The notes beneath the pieces are model-generated. The model made no database searches. It saw only the letters and a program-made list of their open reading frames with translations, and was not told where the DNA came from. Of a stretch of 64,000 bases of DNA, positions 15,120 to 24,372 are shown one piece after another; position 1 is the stretch's first letter; each line of letters begins with the position of its first letter. The stretch is from the NCBI GenBank assembly GCA_016716675.1, contig JADJVG010000005.1, forward strand, positions 1 through 64,000. The letters are read 5' to 3'. The DNA comes from Hyphomicrobium sp. Its GTDB lineage: Bacteria > Pseudomonadota > Alphaproteobacteria > Rhizobiales > Hyphomicrobiaceae. The position numbers and the translations under genes are program-made.

Positions 15120-17690
15120 TCACCACACGTCGCCGCGGCCAGATCCTATGCCGGGCGTGCCGGCTCCCTCTCCTGGCGGCGGTGGCGCTCCGCCGGGCGC
15201 CGGTTGAGCGGCGATCGTATTGGCGGCAGGCGCCGCGTTGGCAATACCGATCACCGAGTAAGCGTCATCTGGCTCTTCATTCGGCTTGAAGGCTTCAAGA
15301 ATGCTATCGGCGGCACCAGCCTGCGCTCTGAAGCCGGTTTTCGGGTCGACTCGAACGAGCTTAATGCCAGGCGGAATACGGAACGGCGCAGGCGGCGTAT
15401 TGACCAGCGCTTCCTTCATGAAATCACCGAATATCGGCGCCGCGATCGCTCCGCCTGTGTTGCCTTTGCCGAGAGGCTTGGGCGTATCGTAGCCAACGAA
15501 TACGCCGACAACCATGTCCGGCGTATAGCCCAGGAACCAGACGTCCTTTTCTTCGTTGGTCGTGCCCGTCTTGCCGGCCAGCGGACGATTGAGAGACTTG
15601 AGAGACGTCGCTGTGCCCCGCTGAATAACGCCCTCGAGAATTGAGGTCATCTGATACGCCGAATGGGGGTCGACAATCTGCTTGCGGTCGTCAATGAGCG
15701 CCGGCTCTTGCTGTCCGACCCACTTTTCGGCGGTGCAACCCATGCACTGACGTTCATCATGGCGCCACACGGTCCGGCCCCAGCGATCCTGAATACGATC
15801 GATCAGCGTCGATTTCACCTCGCGGCCACCGTTTGCGAGCATGCAATAGGCCGTTGCCATGCGCAGCAGCGTGGTCTCGCCCGCGCCGAGCGACATCGAC
15901 AGCACGGGCAACAGATCGTCATAGATGCCGAAGCGCTTTGCATATTCGGTGATGATCGGCATGCCCAGATCCTGAGCCAGCCGCACCGTCATCTGGTTGC
16001 GTGATTTCTCGATGCCGAAGCGCAAGGTCGACGGACCTGCCGACTTGTCCTTTTCATAGTTTTCCGGCTTCCAAAGTTCCAATCCCGCGCCCTGCTCGAT
16101 TTCGATCGGCGCGTCGAGAATAATCGAGGTCGGCTTGTAACCATTGTCGATGGCCGCCGTATAGACGAACGGCTTGAACGACGAGCCCGGCTGCCGCTTC
16201 GCTTGAATCGCGCGGTCGAACTGGCTCATCGAGAACGAGAACCCGCCGACAACCGCCAGCACGCGGCCGGTATGCGGATCCATAGCAACGAGGCCACCGC
16301 TGATCTCAGGGATCTGCATCAGGCTCCAGGTGCCGGTGATATTTTCGGGGTCCTTGGGCGCAACATACACGACGTCACCGGGCTTCAGCAGATCGCTGGT
16401 CGCCTTCGGTTCGGTCCTCTTGTCGGGAATTCTCGCCCACTTCATTTCATCAAGCGGGACTTCAACGGCTTCACGCTCTTTGACAAGCGTCTGGTCTTGC
16501 TGGCGTGCAGGCTTCAAGCCGATAACGGCCTTTGTCTTCTGCGCATCCAGAACCACACCAAGCCGCCACGGCTGAATGTCGGCGGGCGTATCGATGCCAC
16601 CCAACGGCACGCCCCAGTCGCCCGAAATTTCGATCTTCGAGACGGGACCACGCCAGCCTTGTTTGCGATCAAACTTGACGAGCCCGTCGATCAGGGCGCG
16701 GCGTGCGATGTGCTGCAAACGCGGATCGAGCGTGGTGCGCACCGACATGCCGCCGCCGTAGAGCTTGTCTTCGCCATAGCGCGCCAAAAGCGTGCGTCGA
16801 ACTTCTTCGGCAAAATATTCAGCCGTCGAAATATGCGCGCCCGTCTGGCGCAGATTGACGGTCAACGGCACCTTCTTGGCAGCCTCAGCTTCGGCCGCCG
16901 TCACGTAACCGTTCTCGGCCATCTGGCCGATGATCCAGTCACGCCGCTCCGTCGCCTTGGCCGTGTGTTTGAACGGATGATAGTTGTTTGGTGCTTTCGG
17001 CAATGCCGCGAGATAGGCGGCTTCTTCGATGGTCAGGTCGCTCAGCTCTTTGTTGAAATAGGTCAACGCGGCCGCGGCGACGCCATAGGAGTTGAGGCCG
17101 AGATAGATCTCATTGAGATACAGTTCGAGGATCTTGTCCTTCGAGTAGGCGCGCTCGATGCGGATCGCGAGGATGGCTTCCTTGACCTTGCGCTCGAGCG
17201 AACGCTCGTTGGTCAGCAGGAAGTTCTTGGCGACCTGTTGCGTGATCGTGGACGCGCCTTGCGCACGCCGGTTCGAGCCTTGCACCTTGGCTTCGATCGC
17301 CGCGAACACGGCGCGGGCAACGCCCTGGAAGTCGATGCCGCCGTGCTCATAGAAGCGCCGGTCTTCGGCCGACAGGAAAGCCCCCACCACGCGCTTCGGG
17401 ATCGTGTTGATTGGCACGAAGATGCGCCGTTCACGGGCAAACTCGGAAATCAGCGACCCGTCGTGCGCATGGATGCGCGACATGACGGGCGGCTCGTACT
17501 TTGCGAGGCTCTCGTAATCGGGCAAATCTTTCGATTGCTGCTGGATGTAGACGCCGATCGCCGCGGACGCTGCCACGAATAGAAGCACAGCCGTGCCGAA
17601 CCCGAAGCCCAGAAAGCTCAGGAGCAGGCTCTTGCGCCGTTTGCGCTTCTTTTTGGGCGCTGCCGGAGGCGGGAGCGTTGGCGGTCGCAT
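15120..17690 (-). CDS. mrcA: Penicillin-binding protein 1A (bifunctional glycosyltransferase/transpeptidase)
   Basis: PBP1A polymerises lipid II and crosslinks the strands at the inner membrane. The 856-residue product has a basic cytosolic tail (PKKKRKRRKS), one membrane anchor (about 25-48), and a GT51 domain with EDRRFYEHGG, GASTITQQVAKNFLL and LELYLNEIYLG. A long OB-like insert follows, then a transpeptidase domain with the active-site SxxK in PGSSFKPF, SxN in KSRNQMT and KTGTTNEEK. The C-terminal tail is Ala/Pro/Gly-rich (GGAPPPPGEGAG). Length and order are normal for alphaproteobacterial PBP1A. Upstream is the amidase gene and downstream prfB, the usual block. Confidence 0.96.
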   Translation of the reverse strand: MRPPTLPPPAAPKKKRKRRKSLLLSFLGFGFGTAVLLFVAASAAIGVYIQQQSKDLPDYESLAKYEPPVMSRIHAHDGSLISEFARERRIFVPINTIPKRVVGAFLSAEDRRFYEHGGIDFQGVARAVFAAIEAKVQGSNRRAQGASTITQQVAKNFLLTNERSLERKVKEAILAIRIERAYSKDKILELYLNEIYLGLNSYGVAAAALTYFNKELSDLTIEEAAYLAALPKAPNNYHPFKHTAKATERRDWIIGQMAENGYVTAAEAEAAKKVPLTVNLRQTGAHISTAEYFAEEVRRTLLARYGEDKLYGGGMSVRTTLDPRLQHIARRALIDGLVKFDRKQGWRGPVSKIEISGDWGVPLGGIDTPADIQPWRLGVVLDAQKTKAVIGLKPARQQDQTLVKEREAVEVPLDEMKWARIPDKRTEPKATSDLLKPGDVVYVAPKDPENITGTWSLMQIPEISGGLVAMDPHTGRVLAVVGGFSFSMSQFDRAIQAKRQPGSSFKPFVYTAAIDNGYKPTSIILDAPIEIEQGAGLELWKPENYEKDKSAGPSTLRFGIEKSRNQMTVRLAQDLGMPIITEYAKRFGIYDDLLPVLSMSLGAGETTLLRMATAYCMLANGGREVKSTLIDRIQDRWGRTVWRHDERQCMGCTAEKWVGQQEPALIDDRKQIVDPHSAYQMTSILEGVIQRGTATSLKSLNRPLAGKTGTTNEEKDVWFLGYTPDMVVGVFVGYDTPKPLGKGNTGGAIAAPIFGDFMKEALVNTPPAPFRIPPGIKLVRVDPKTGFRAQAGAADSILEAFKPNEEPDDAYSVIGIANAAPAANTIAAQPAPGGAPPPPGEGAGTPGIGSGRGDVW

Positions 17691-17819
17691 CGTAACCGAA
17701 AATCCGTCAGTTGAATGGGTCGTTTAACGCGTTTAATGCGGTGCAGCAAGCTCACCGGATCGTCCGGGTCACAATACCACGGAATGTGGCGGCACGTCGT
17801 CGGCTGCGGCGTGGTTCAC

Positions 17820-19151
17820 TTATTGCTGTCCTACGGTTCTCTTAGTGAAATACGTCTGCACCGCGGCAGCGATCGCGGTCGCCACCTGTTTCTGCCACCC
17901 TGGCGTGATCATCTGCTCCTGATCCCGCGAGTTGCTGATATACCCTAGTTCGATCAGAACGGACGGGGCGTGCGGCTGTTTCAACACCTTAAAAGCGGCC
18001 GAGCGCTGCGGATCACGCGACAGGGTGATGGTCTTGCCCAAGCGCCGGGCGAGCACATTGGAAAAATCCGCCGAAAAGTTCGACGTCTCCCGCTTCAAAA
18101 GATCGATCAGAATGTTTTTGACCTGATCGGTCGCGGCCATTCCGCCACTTTCGAGGCCGGCGAGCAAATCGGAGGCGTTTTCTTTTTCAGCCATCTGCCG
18201 GGCCTGCTCGTCGGACGCCCGCTCCGACAGCGTATAGATGGTCGCACCGCGGACAGCCTCGGCGTACTGACGCTCTTCGATCGAGTCGGCGTGGAGTGAG
18301 ATGAACAGGTCTGCGCCGTTGTCTTCCGAGAATTTCAAGCGCTTGTCGAGCGACACGAAAACGTCGGTAGACCGGGTCATTTTGACGTCGTAGCGGCCGG
18401 TTTGCTTCAATGCCGCCTGCAAGGCAGTGCCGACAGCCAAAACGACTGATTTTTCGGTGATCGAGCCGCTGCTGACCGCGCCCGGATCGATGCCGCCGTG
18501 ACCCGGGTCAATGACGATGACGGGCTTTCCTACTGGTTTGACCGGTTGAGGGGCGGACGCTGGCTCATCGGCCGGCGCAGGATCTCCAAGGGACTGACGG
18601 CTCGCCCCGGTGCCGGCGCCAAAACTTTCGGCGTCGGTCGGCTCCAGAATGATCTTGAGCGACATGCCCTTGGCGACTTCCGTCATGCCGGCTTGCGCAA
18701 TCTTAACCGGTCCCGAAGTGTCGATAACGATGCGCGCCTTGCCTTCCGCGAACAGGCCGTAGCGGAACACCGTAATCAAGCCCCGGCTGGCGCGGCCAGT
18801 CTCGGGCGGCAATTTGAACGCGACGTCCGGCAGGTCGATGATCACCCGATAGGGGTTGGCGAGCGTGAAGATCTCGACCGGCACGCCGTTGCTCAGCAGC
18901 ACCTCAAGCGTCGTCGCAGACTCCGTCGCAGAAACGGTAATGGCGCGCGCCTCAGAGGCATTGTTGGCCTCTGCTAATCCCGGCACCTGAGTAAAAAAAA
19001 GGCACACCAATGCTGCGGCCCAAAAACGCGGCAGCCGAAATCCCACCAACCGAAGCAGGCGCTGACCTAGAGCGGCCCCGACGCCGACCCCTATGCCCTC
19101 AGAATTTTGCCCCAACGCCGCTGCCCACCCCTCGTCTGGCCGCCGCACCAA
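17820..19151 (-). CDS. amiC: N-acetylmuramoyl-L-alanine amidase (AmiC-like) with AMIN domain
   Basis: The enzyme cuts the amide between MurNAc and the stem peptide, mainly for septum splitting. The 443-residue product has a hydrophobic segment at about 35-58 (FRLPRFWAAALVCLFFTQVPG), an AMIN septal-targeting domain at about 70-180 and a Ser/Pro/Ala linker. The Amidase_3 domain follows with zinc ligands His in IDPGHGGIDPG, Glu in SITEKS and His in SLHADS, and the catalytic Glu in VLIELGYISNSRDQ. The start at 19151 leaves an unusually long 30-residue stretch before the signal; a later start is possible. It is divergent from rne across an 840-base gap and upstream of mrcA. Confidence 0.92.
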   Translation of the reverse strand: MVRRPDEGWAAALGQNSEGIGVGVGAALGQRLLRLVGFRLPRFWAAALVCLFFTQVPGLAEANNASEARAITVSATESATTLEVLLSNGVPVEIFTLANPYRVIIDLPDVAFKLPPETGRASRGLITVFRYGLFAEGKARIVIDTSGPVKIAQAGMTEVAKGMSLKIILEPTDAESFGAGTGASRQSLGDPAPADEPASAPQPVKPVGKPVIVIDPGHGGIDPGAVSSGSITEKSVVLAVGTALQAALKQTGRYDVKMTRSTDVFVSLDKRLKFSEDNGADLFISLHADSIEERQYAEAVRGATIYTLSERASDEQARQMAEKENASDLLAGLESGGMAATDQVKNILIDLLKRETSNFSADFSNVLARRLGKTITLSRDPQRSAAFKVLKQPHAPSVLIELGYISNSRDQEQMITPGWQKQVATAIAAAVQTYFTKRTVGQQ

Positions 19152-19991
19152 TCCCTTAATGCTTTGTTTTCTCTTATCTATACACTCTATGACGCGTTAT
19201 GAAAACAGCATGACGATTCGTTTCTTATAGCACTTGCCTCTCAGAGAACGACCCCGTACACTTCTTACCAAGTTCGGTCACGGCTTCCGCTCCCGTCTAT
19301 CGTCGATAGCAGGAACGGCCAGTCGGGGGATTCTGGTCGGCCTGCTGCAGTTTTGAAAAACACTGCGTTCCCAGGTAATTAGGATCAACCGGATTGCATT
19401 CCTGAGCATCGTAGAGGGCGCGTTTGCGTCGACCTCGCGACACTGGGAATGAAGGGCAAACACGCCGTGCCGGCGTCCTGCTCAGGGTCTCGCGCAATCG
19501 TTTTGCGCATCGGATCATGCGCAGGATTATCCACTCCAGCGGTTCCGCCTCGTCAGTTTTTTCGGTTCAGCCCGCCCGCAAAAGGAGGGCGAATACTCTG
19601 AACCGGAAACCAGTACCCAGAACACGGCACTGCAATGTGCCGGCCACGCCATTTCCAGACCCTTGCGCGAGCTGAAAAGCGGCACAGCGGTCAGGTTGTA
19701 ACAGCAGACTTTACAAACCCAGTTTTCACCAACCCAGGCCATGACGACCGCTCGCACACCCTCAACTCTTGCCACCCCGGCCTCGCGCCGGATGATTGGC
19801 GGAAACGCTACACGGAGCGCCTCGCGCTTCGGGCTGGCGGAGCGTGTGTTGTGCGCCCATGGCCCGACAACATCTCAAGCACAAAATGCGCGCCGCCGCG
19901 CCCCGCTCACCACGCGTTCCTGGCACCAGCTTGCCTGGTACCCAAGGGCCCAATGTGAGCCGCCGCCTCTGCGCGCCGAGGAACTCTTAAA
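19152..19991. other. Long divergent intergenic region upstream of rne
   Basis: These 840 bases separate amiC from rne. I find no protein gene I can support. A nested stem-loop stands out at 19561-19607: outer arms TTCGGTTCAG and CTGAACCGGAA, inner arms CGCCC and GGGCG. It would fall in a long rne leader if transcription begins upstream. RNase E is known in other bacteria to control its own mRNA through leader structure, so a similar role is conceivable but not shown. Confidence 0.4.
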
Positions 19992-22900
19992 ATGTCATCC
20001 AACACCAAAATGCTTATCGATGCTACGCATCCGGAGGAAACCCGGGTCGTGGTCCAAAAGAACGGCCGCGTAGAGGAATTCGACTTCGAAAGCGCAGCGA
20101 GAAAACTTCTTCGCGGCAACATTTATCTGGCAAAGGTCACGCGCGTTGAGCCGTCGCTGCAGGCGGCCTTCGTCGATTACGGCGGCAACCGCCACGGCTT
20201 CCTCGCCTTCAACGAAATCCACCCCGACTACTATCAGATCCCGGTCGCAGACCGTCAGGCGCTGATCGACGAAGAGGCAGCCGCTGAGGCCGAACTCGAA
20301 GCTGCCGCCGATCGCCGTGCGGAAGCTCTGGCGCGCCGTGCCCAGCAGCAAGGACGGCGCCCGGACCAGACGTCAACGTTGACCGAAGCGCCGCACGACG
20401 ATCACGAAGATGCGTCCGACGACGTCGGCGACATTGAGGCCGGCTCGGAAGTCTCGCACATCATCGACGTCGAAGAAGACGAACACATCGAAGAAGTCGG
20501 CGGCGATCTGGCCGACAGCGACGTGTTGCAGACGTTCGCCGCATCGATCGAGCACAGCGCCGATGTCATCTCGGAAGAGGTTTCCCCGCTCGACAGCGAA
20601 GAGGCGGAAATCAGCGCCCTTAAGGACAGCGATGAAACGGCCTCCGGCACCTTCGAGGCGCCCCAGGGCCACCACGAAGCCGAAGACGATGAAGAAGACG
20701 ACGACGAAGACGCTGTCGAAGGCTCGGAAGACACCAGCGCGCGTGGCGAACATTCCGACGAGGATGCTCCAGGCGAACCAGACGACGCCGATGATGACGC
20801 TGACGACGCTGAGGGCGCCGAGGGTTCTGACGACGAATCTGGCCACGACGACGACGCAAGCGTTGCCACCGGCGCGGAAGCGCGCACGGCTCGGCCATCC
20901 GGACGCCGGGGTCGCGGCCGCCGTGGCCAATCATCGGAAAGCCGCTCGCACGACGACGGCAACGGTAGCGAATTCCACGAGGAAGCGCCCGTCCGTCAGC
21001 GCCGCCGCCCGCGCAGCTACAAGATCCAGGAAGTCATCAAGCGCCGCCAGATCATCCTGGTCCAGGTCGTCAAGGAAGAGCGCGGCAACAAGGGCGCGGC
21101 CCTGACCACGTATCTGTCGCTCGCCGGCCGCTATACCGTTCTGATGCCCAACACCGCGCGCGGCGGTGGCATCTCACGCAAGATCACCAATCCGCAGGAC
21201 CGCAAGCGCTTGAAGGCGATCGCCAACGAGCTGGAGGTGCCGGAAGGCATGGGCCTGATCATCCGCACGGCAGGCGCCGCGCGGACGGCGCAGGAGATCA
21301 AGCGCGACTTCGAATACCTGCTGCGTCTGTGGGAGAGCGTGCGCGACCTGACGCTGCAATCGACAGCGCCTGCCCTCGTCTATGAAGAGGGCGACCTGAT
21401 CAAGCGCTCGATCCGCGATCTCTATAACAAGGACGTCGAAGAAGTCGTCGTGGCGGGCGATGCCGGTTACGAAGAAGCGGCAGCCTTCATGCACATGCTG
21501 ATGCCGAGCCATTCCAAGCATGTCGTGCCTTACAAGAACCCGACGCCGCTGTTCACCAGCTACGGCGTCGAGCGACAGTTGAACGCCATGTTCCTGCCTC
21601 AGGTCACTCTGCGGTCGGGCGGTTATATCGTCATCAACCAGACCGAAGCGCTCGTCGCCATCGACGTCAACTCGGGCAAGTCGACGCGCGAATTCTCGAT
21701 CGAGGAAACCGCGCTGGCGACCAACCTCGAAGCGTCGGACGAAATCGCCCGCCAGCTCAAGCTGCGCGATCTCGCCGGCCTGATCGTCATCGACTTCATC
21801 GACATGGAAGAAAAGCGCAACAACCGCGCCGTCGAGCGGCGGTTGAAGGATGCGCTGCGCAATGACCGTGCCCGCATCCAGGTTGGCCGCATCTCGCACT
21901 TCGGTCTGATGGAAATGTCGCGCCAGCGCATGCGCACCGGCGTTCTTGAAGGTTCGACGTCGCAATGCCCGCACTGCCAGGGCACCGGCATCATCCGTTC
22001 AACGGAGAGCATCGCGCTCGCCGTTCTGCGCGGACTTGAAGACGCCATCACAGGCGGCGCCAACACGCCGCTGATCGCAACCACGACACCGACCGTCGCG
22101 CTGTACATTCTCAATTCCAAGCGCGCCTACGTTACCGATATGGAATTCCGCCACGGCTACCCCGTGACGATCATCGGCAGCGAACGCATTCAGGGCGCCA
22201 ATTTCACGGTTGACCGCGGCGCGCCATCGGCATTGCCGCTGCGCCGCCCGGAACGTGCGGCTGTCAATATGGACTGGGGCTTTGAAGGCGAGGGCGACGA
22301 AGAGGCGCCTGCGTATCAAGGCGCCGAAATTGAAATGATCGAGGACGAGGACGGCGAAGAAGGTGCAGAACGCCAGAGCCGTTCTGAGGGCCGCTCCGAG
22401 GGGCGTTCCGAAAGCCGCGGCGAAGGCGAAGACGATAGCAACCGCAAGGGCCGCCGCCGCCGCCGCCGCGGGCGTGGCCGCGGTCAGCGCAATGAGCGTG
22501 GCGAGGACGGCGATCGCAATGGCAATCGCCCGGGTCGTGGCCCAGCGCCAGCATACGCCGAAGGCGAAGCCGCCAACGATATGACCGCCGATGACGCCGG
22601 TAGCGAAGATACCGAAAGCGACAGCGACGACACCTATAACGATGATCAGGGCGAACAGACCGCGCGTGCGGATCGCCCCGAAGGCGGCAGCGAAGACGAC
22701 ACCCGCACGGATCGTCCCGGCCGGCGCCGCCGTCGTGGACGTCGTGGTGGCCGCCGTGGTCGTGAAGGCAACGGCAATCGCGAAGCCAACGCGGGCCAGG
22801 AGCGGGCGGAAGGTGAAGGCGAGCCAGCCGATATGGCAACACCGGGACTCGGCGATCAGCCGAGCCTGCTCGACGCCGGAGCCACCAGCACGGTAGCGGA

Positions 22901-23327
22901 TCAGCGCCCACCGTCACGAGATCGCGAACCGCGCCATTCGGCGAGCGGAGCAGCCGATCGTGCACGCCCGGAACGCATCTGGGATGTACCGTCCGCGTCA
23001 AGCGAAGAGGTTGTCCCCGCTGCACCGAGCGTTGCGCACACCGTGAAACGTGACGTTGCACCCGACGCACCGATTGTCATGCCGGCTGCTGCGGCTGAGC
23101 CCGAACTGCCGACGCCTGCGATCCCATCGTCGTATATCGAAGCAACGATCGTCGAGACGACGACAACCATCCGGCGCCGCCACGAAACAGATTCGAGCGA
23201 GCCGCGCATCGAGCGCGTCGTTGTGCGACCTGACCAGGTTCTGGATCAAACCGCCATCGTCGAAGACGATGCTGCGGCACAGCCCCAGCGCAAGGGCTGG
23301 TGGCAGCGCCGTTTCGGCGGCGAATAG
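19992..23327 (+). CDS. rne: Ribonuclease E with acidic insertion in the S1 domain
   Basis: RNase E is the main endoribonuclease of mRNA decay and rRNA/tRNA processing and scaffolds the degradosome. The 1111-residue product starts MSSNTKMLIDATHPEETRVV, typical of the order, with GAGG upstream. The S1 domain begins (GNIYLAKVTRVEPSLQAAFV) at about 43 and is interrupted by an Asp/Glu-rich insert at about 120-310. It resumes with KIQEVIKRRQIILVQVVKEE. The DNase I-like catalytic part has VAIDVNSGKS (about 555) and IVIDFIDMEE (about 600), and the zinc link CPHCQGTG is at about 657. The C-terminal third is disordered, with arginine-rich patches (RRRRRGRGRG) likely to bind RNA and partners. A strong terminator follows. 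The gene stands alone. Confidence 0.95.
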   Translation: MSSNTKMLIDATHPEETRVVVQKNGRVEEFDFESAARKLLRGNIYLAKVTRVEPSLQAAFVDYGGNRHGFLAFNEIHPDYYQIPVADRQALIDEEAAAEAELEAAADRRAEALARRAQQQGRRPDQTSTLTEAPHDDHEDASDDVGDIEAGSEVSHIIDVEEDEHIEEVGGDLADSDVLQTFAASIEHSADVISEEVSPLDSEEAEISALKDSDETASGTFEAPQGHHEAEDDEEDDDEDAVEGSEDTSARGEHSDEDAPGEPDDADDDADDAEGAEGSDDESGHDDDASVATGAEARTARPSGRRGRGRRGQSSESRSHDDGNGSEFHEEAPVRQRRRPRSYKIQEVIKRRQIILVQVVKEERGNKGAALTTYLSLAGRYTVLMPNTARGGGISRKITNPQDRKRLKAIANELEVPEGMGLIIRTAGAARTAQEIKRDFEYLLRLWESVRDLTLQSTAPALVYEEGDLIKRSIRDLYNKDVEEVVVAGDAGYEEAAAFMHMLMPSHSKHVVPYKNPTPLFTSYGVERQLNAMFLPQVTLRSGGYIVINQTEALVAIDVNSGKSTREFSIEETALATNLEASDEIARQLKLRDLAGLIVIDFIDMEEKRNNRAVERRLKDALRNDRARIQVGRISHFGLMEMSRQRMRTGVLEGSTSQCPHCQGTGIIRSTESIALAVLRGLEDAITGGANTPLIATTTPTVALYILNSKRAYVTDMEFRHGYPVTIIGSERIQGANFTVDRGAPSALPLRRPERAAVNMDWGFEGEGDEEAPAYQGAEIEMIEDEDGEEGAERQSRSEGRSEGRSESRGEGEDDSNRKGRRRRRRGRGRGQRNERGEDGDRNGNRPGRGPAPAYAEGEAANDMTADDAGSEDTESDSDDTYNDDQGEQTARADRPEGGSEDDTRTDRPGRRRRRGRRGGRRGREGNGNREANAGQERAEGEGEPADMATPGLGDQPSLLDAGATSTVADQRPPSRDREPRHSASGAADRARPERIWDVPSASSEEVVPAAPSVAHTVKRDVAPDAPIVMPAAAAEPELPTPAIPSSYIEATIVETTTTIRRRHETDSSEPRIERVVVRPDQVLDQTAIVEDDAAAQPQRKGWWQRRFGGE

Positions 23328-23343
23328 TACGACGCCCCATAAC

Positions 23344-23390
23344 ACCGGCCGTGGACCCTTGCTCAAGCGGTCTACGGCCGGTTTTCTTTT
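23344..23390 (+). terminator. Rho-independent terminator of rne
   Basis: ACCGGCCGTGGACC and GGTCTACGGCCGGT form a 13-pair stem with one mismatch around a ten-base loop, followed directly by TTTTCTTTT. It begins 17 bases after the rne stop. Confidence 0.9.
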
Positions 23391-23653
23391 GCACGGGCCG
23401 TGGCGGCTGGCGATACCGCACGGTCTTTCACCAAGCCCCAGCCCCGACTAAATCCGGGCGATTTGCCGCTCCGTGCGGCGCCACTGGCAACCGCGTGCCG
23501 GCTGGTGAAACGCTGAAATGCAGAAAAGCGTTTGCCGTCAGAACGGTATTCCACCGCCAGTGTCCTCAGCGGCCACAAGCGGCAGATGTTGACGGCTGGA
23601 CAAATTTGCACGGTTCCAACTTCCCCCAGGCCGTACGAAGGCTATAACCCTGC

Positions 23654-23671
23654 CTGTCACAAAAGTGTCAT
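23654..23671 (+). promoter_or_regulatory. Pho box upstream of the phoU-like/pit operon
   Basis: CTGTCACAAAAGTGTCAT consists of two PhoB half-sites, CTGTCAC and GTGTCAT, 11 bases apart start to start with the A-rich four-base spacer of the consensus. It lies 48 bases before the start of the DUF47 gene. In Sinorhizobium the equivalent orfA-pit operon is repressed by PhoB under phosphate limitation, which fits a site this close to the start codon. Confidence 0.75.
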
Positions 23672-23718
23672 CATTGGCGCGGACGCGGCTCACAGCCGGT
23701 GACTTGAGGGGGAAATCC

Positions 23719-24372
23719 ATGACTACTCGTCCCGGCGCATTGGCGCGTCTTTTCGGCGCTTCGCACAATGAACGATTTGCGAACCTCGTGAAAGAACTGG
23801 CCACTATCGGCGTCGCGTGCGCGGCGCATTTCCGGGCGACCGACGGACAGGATGTTCCCGGCATCGTCGAGTTCGAGCGCCGCGCAGACAAAATCGTCGA
23901 TGAGATCCATGAGCTGCTCGATAACTCGTTCATCATGCGCTTCGACATTCCCGAAGCGATGAAGCTGACCGACGAAGTCGATGACGTGATCGACGGTATG
24001 CGGCGGGCTGCCGCGCACATCGACATCTACAAACCGTTCCTGCACACGCTGCGCCCAGAAGCCAAAGAACTGATCATCGCCGGTGAAAAAGCCATTCAGG
24101 CCCTGAGCAACTTGATTACGATCCTCGGCGAGCCGCGGCTCACGCTACATCGCGCCCGCGAACTTGCGCGCGTCATCAATGACGCGGAATCAGAAGCGGA
24201 TCGGGTCATCGCGCGCGCTGAGCGAGGACTGGTTGCGGAATTCTCCAAACCTGCCGCCAACACGCTCGAATTCATCGCGCTCGATAAGCTCTATCAGATG
24301 CTCGAGGAGATGACGGACGACGCCAAGCGATGCGGAAAGCTGGTTGTTTCGCTGGCCCGCAAGGAGGCGTAA
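23719..24372 (+). CDS. PhoU-like DUF47 family protein, partner of Pit
   Basis: DUF47 (TIGR00153) proteins are all-helical PhoU relatives encoded next to low-affinity Pit phosphate transporters and thought to control them. The 217-residue product begins MTTRPGALARLFGASHNERF behind GAGGGGGA. It keeps family features such as the metal-binding-like acidic helices EFERRADKIVDEIHELLD, FDIPEAMKLTDEVDDVIDGM, and the C-terminal EFIALDKLYQMLEEMTDDAK. The frame runs upstream to 23665, but the ATG at 23719 has the ribosome site. The stop is followed directly by the pit start, and a Pho box lies upstream, so the pair forms one phosphate-regulated operon. Confidence 0.9.
   Translation: MTTRPGALARLFGASHNERFANLVKELATIGVACAAHFRATDGQDVPGIVEFERRADKIVDEIHELLDNSFIMRFDIPEAMKLTDEVDDVIDGMRRAAAHIDIYKPFLHTLRPEAKELIIAGEKAIQALSNLITILGEPRLTLHRARELARVINDAESEADRVIARAERGLVAEFSKPAANTLEFIALDKLYQMLEEMTDDAKRCGKLVVSLARKEA

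Noticed and set aside
19278..19518. Minus-strand frames upstream of amiC, one ending with a cysteine-containing tail (CNPVDPNYLGTQCFSKLQQ)
   Set aside because: No start with a ribosome site or signal peptide fits, the N-terminal halves look random, and no family is recognised. It may be a remnant but is not supportable as a gene.
20373..20962. Long minus-strand and alternative plus-strand frames inside the rne acidic insert
   Set aside because: They are by-products of the repetitive GAC/GAA codons of the insert; the rne frame is clearly the coding one.
22400..22800. Repeated Arg-coding blocks in the rne C-terminus considered as a DNA repeat array
   Set aside because: The repetition follows the protein's Arg/Gly-rich disordered tail and varies at the base level; it is not an array of DNA repeats.
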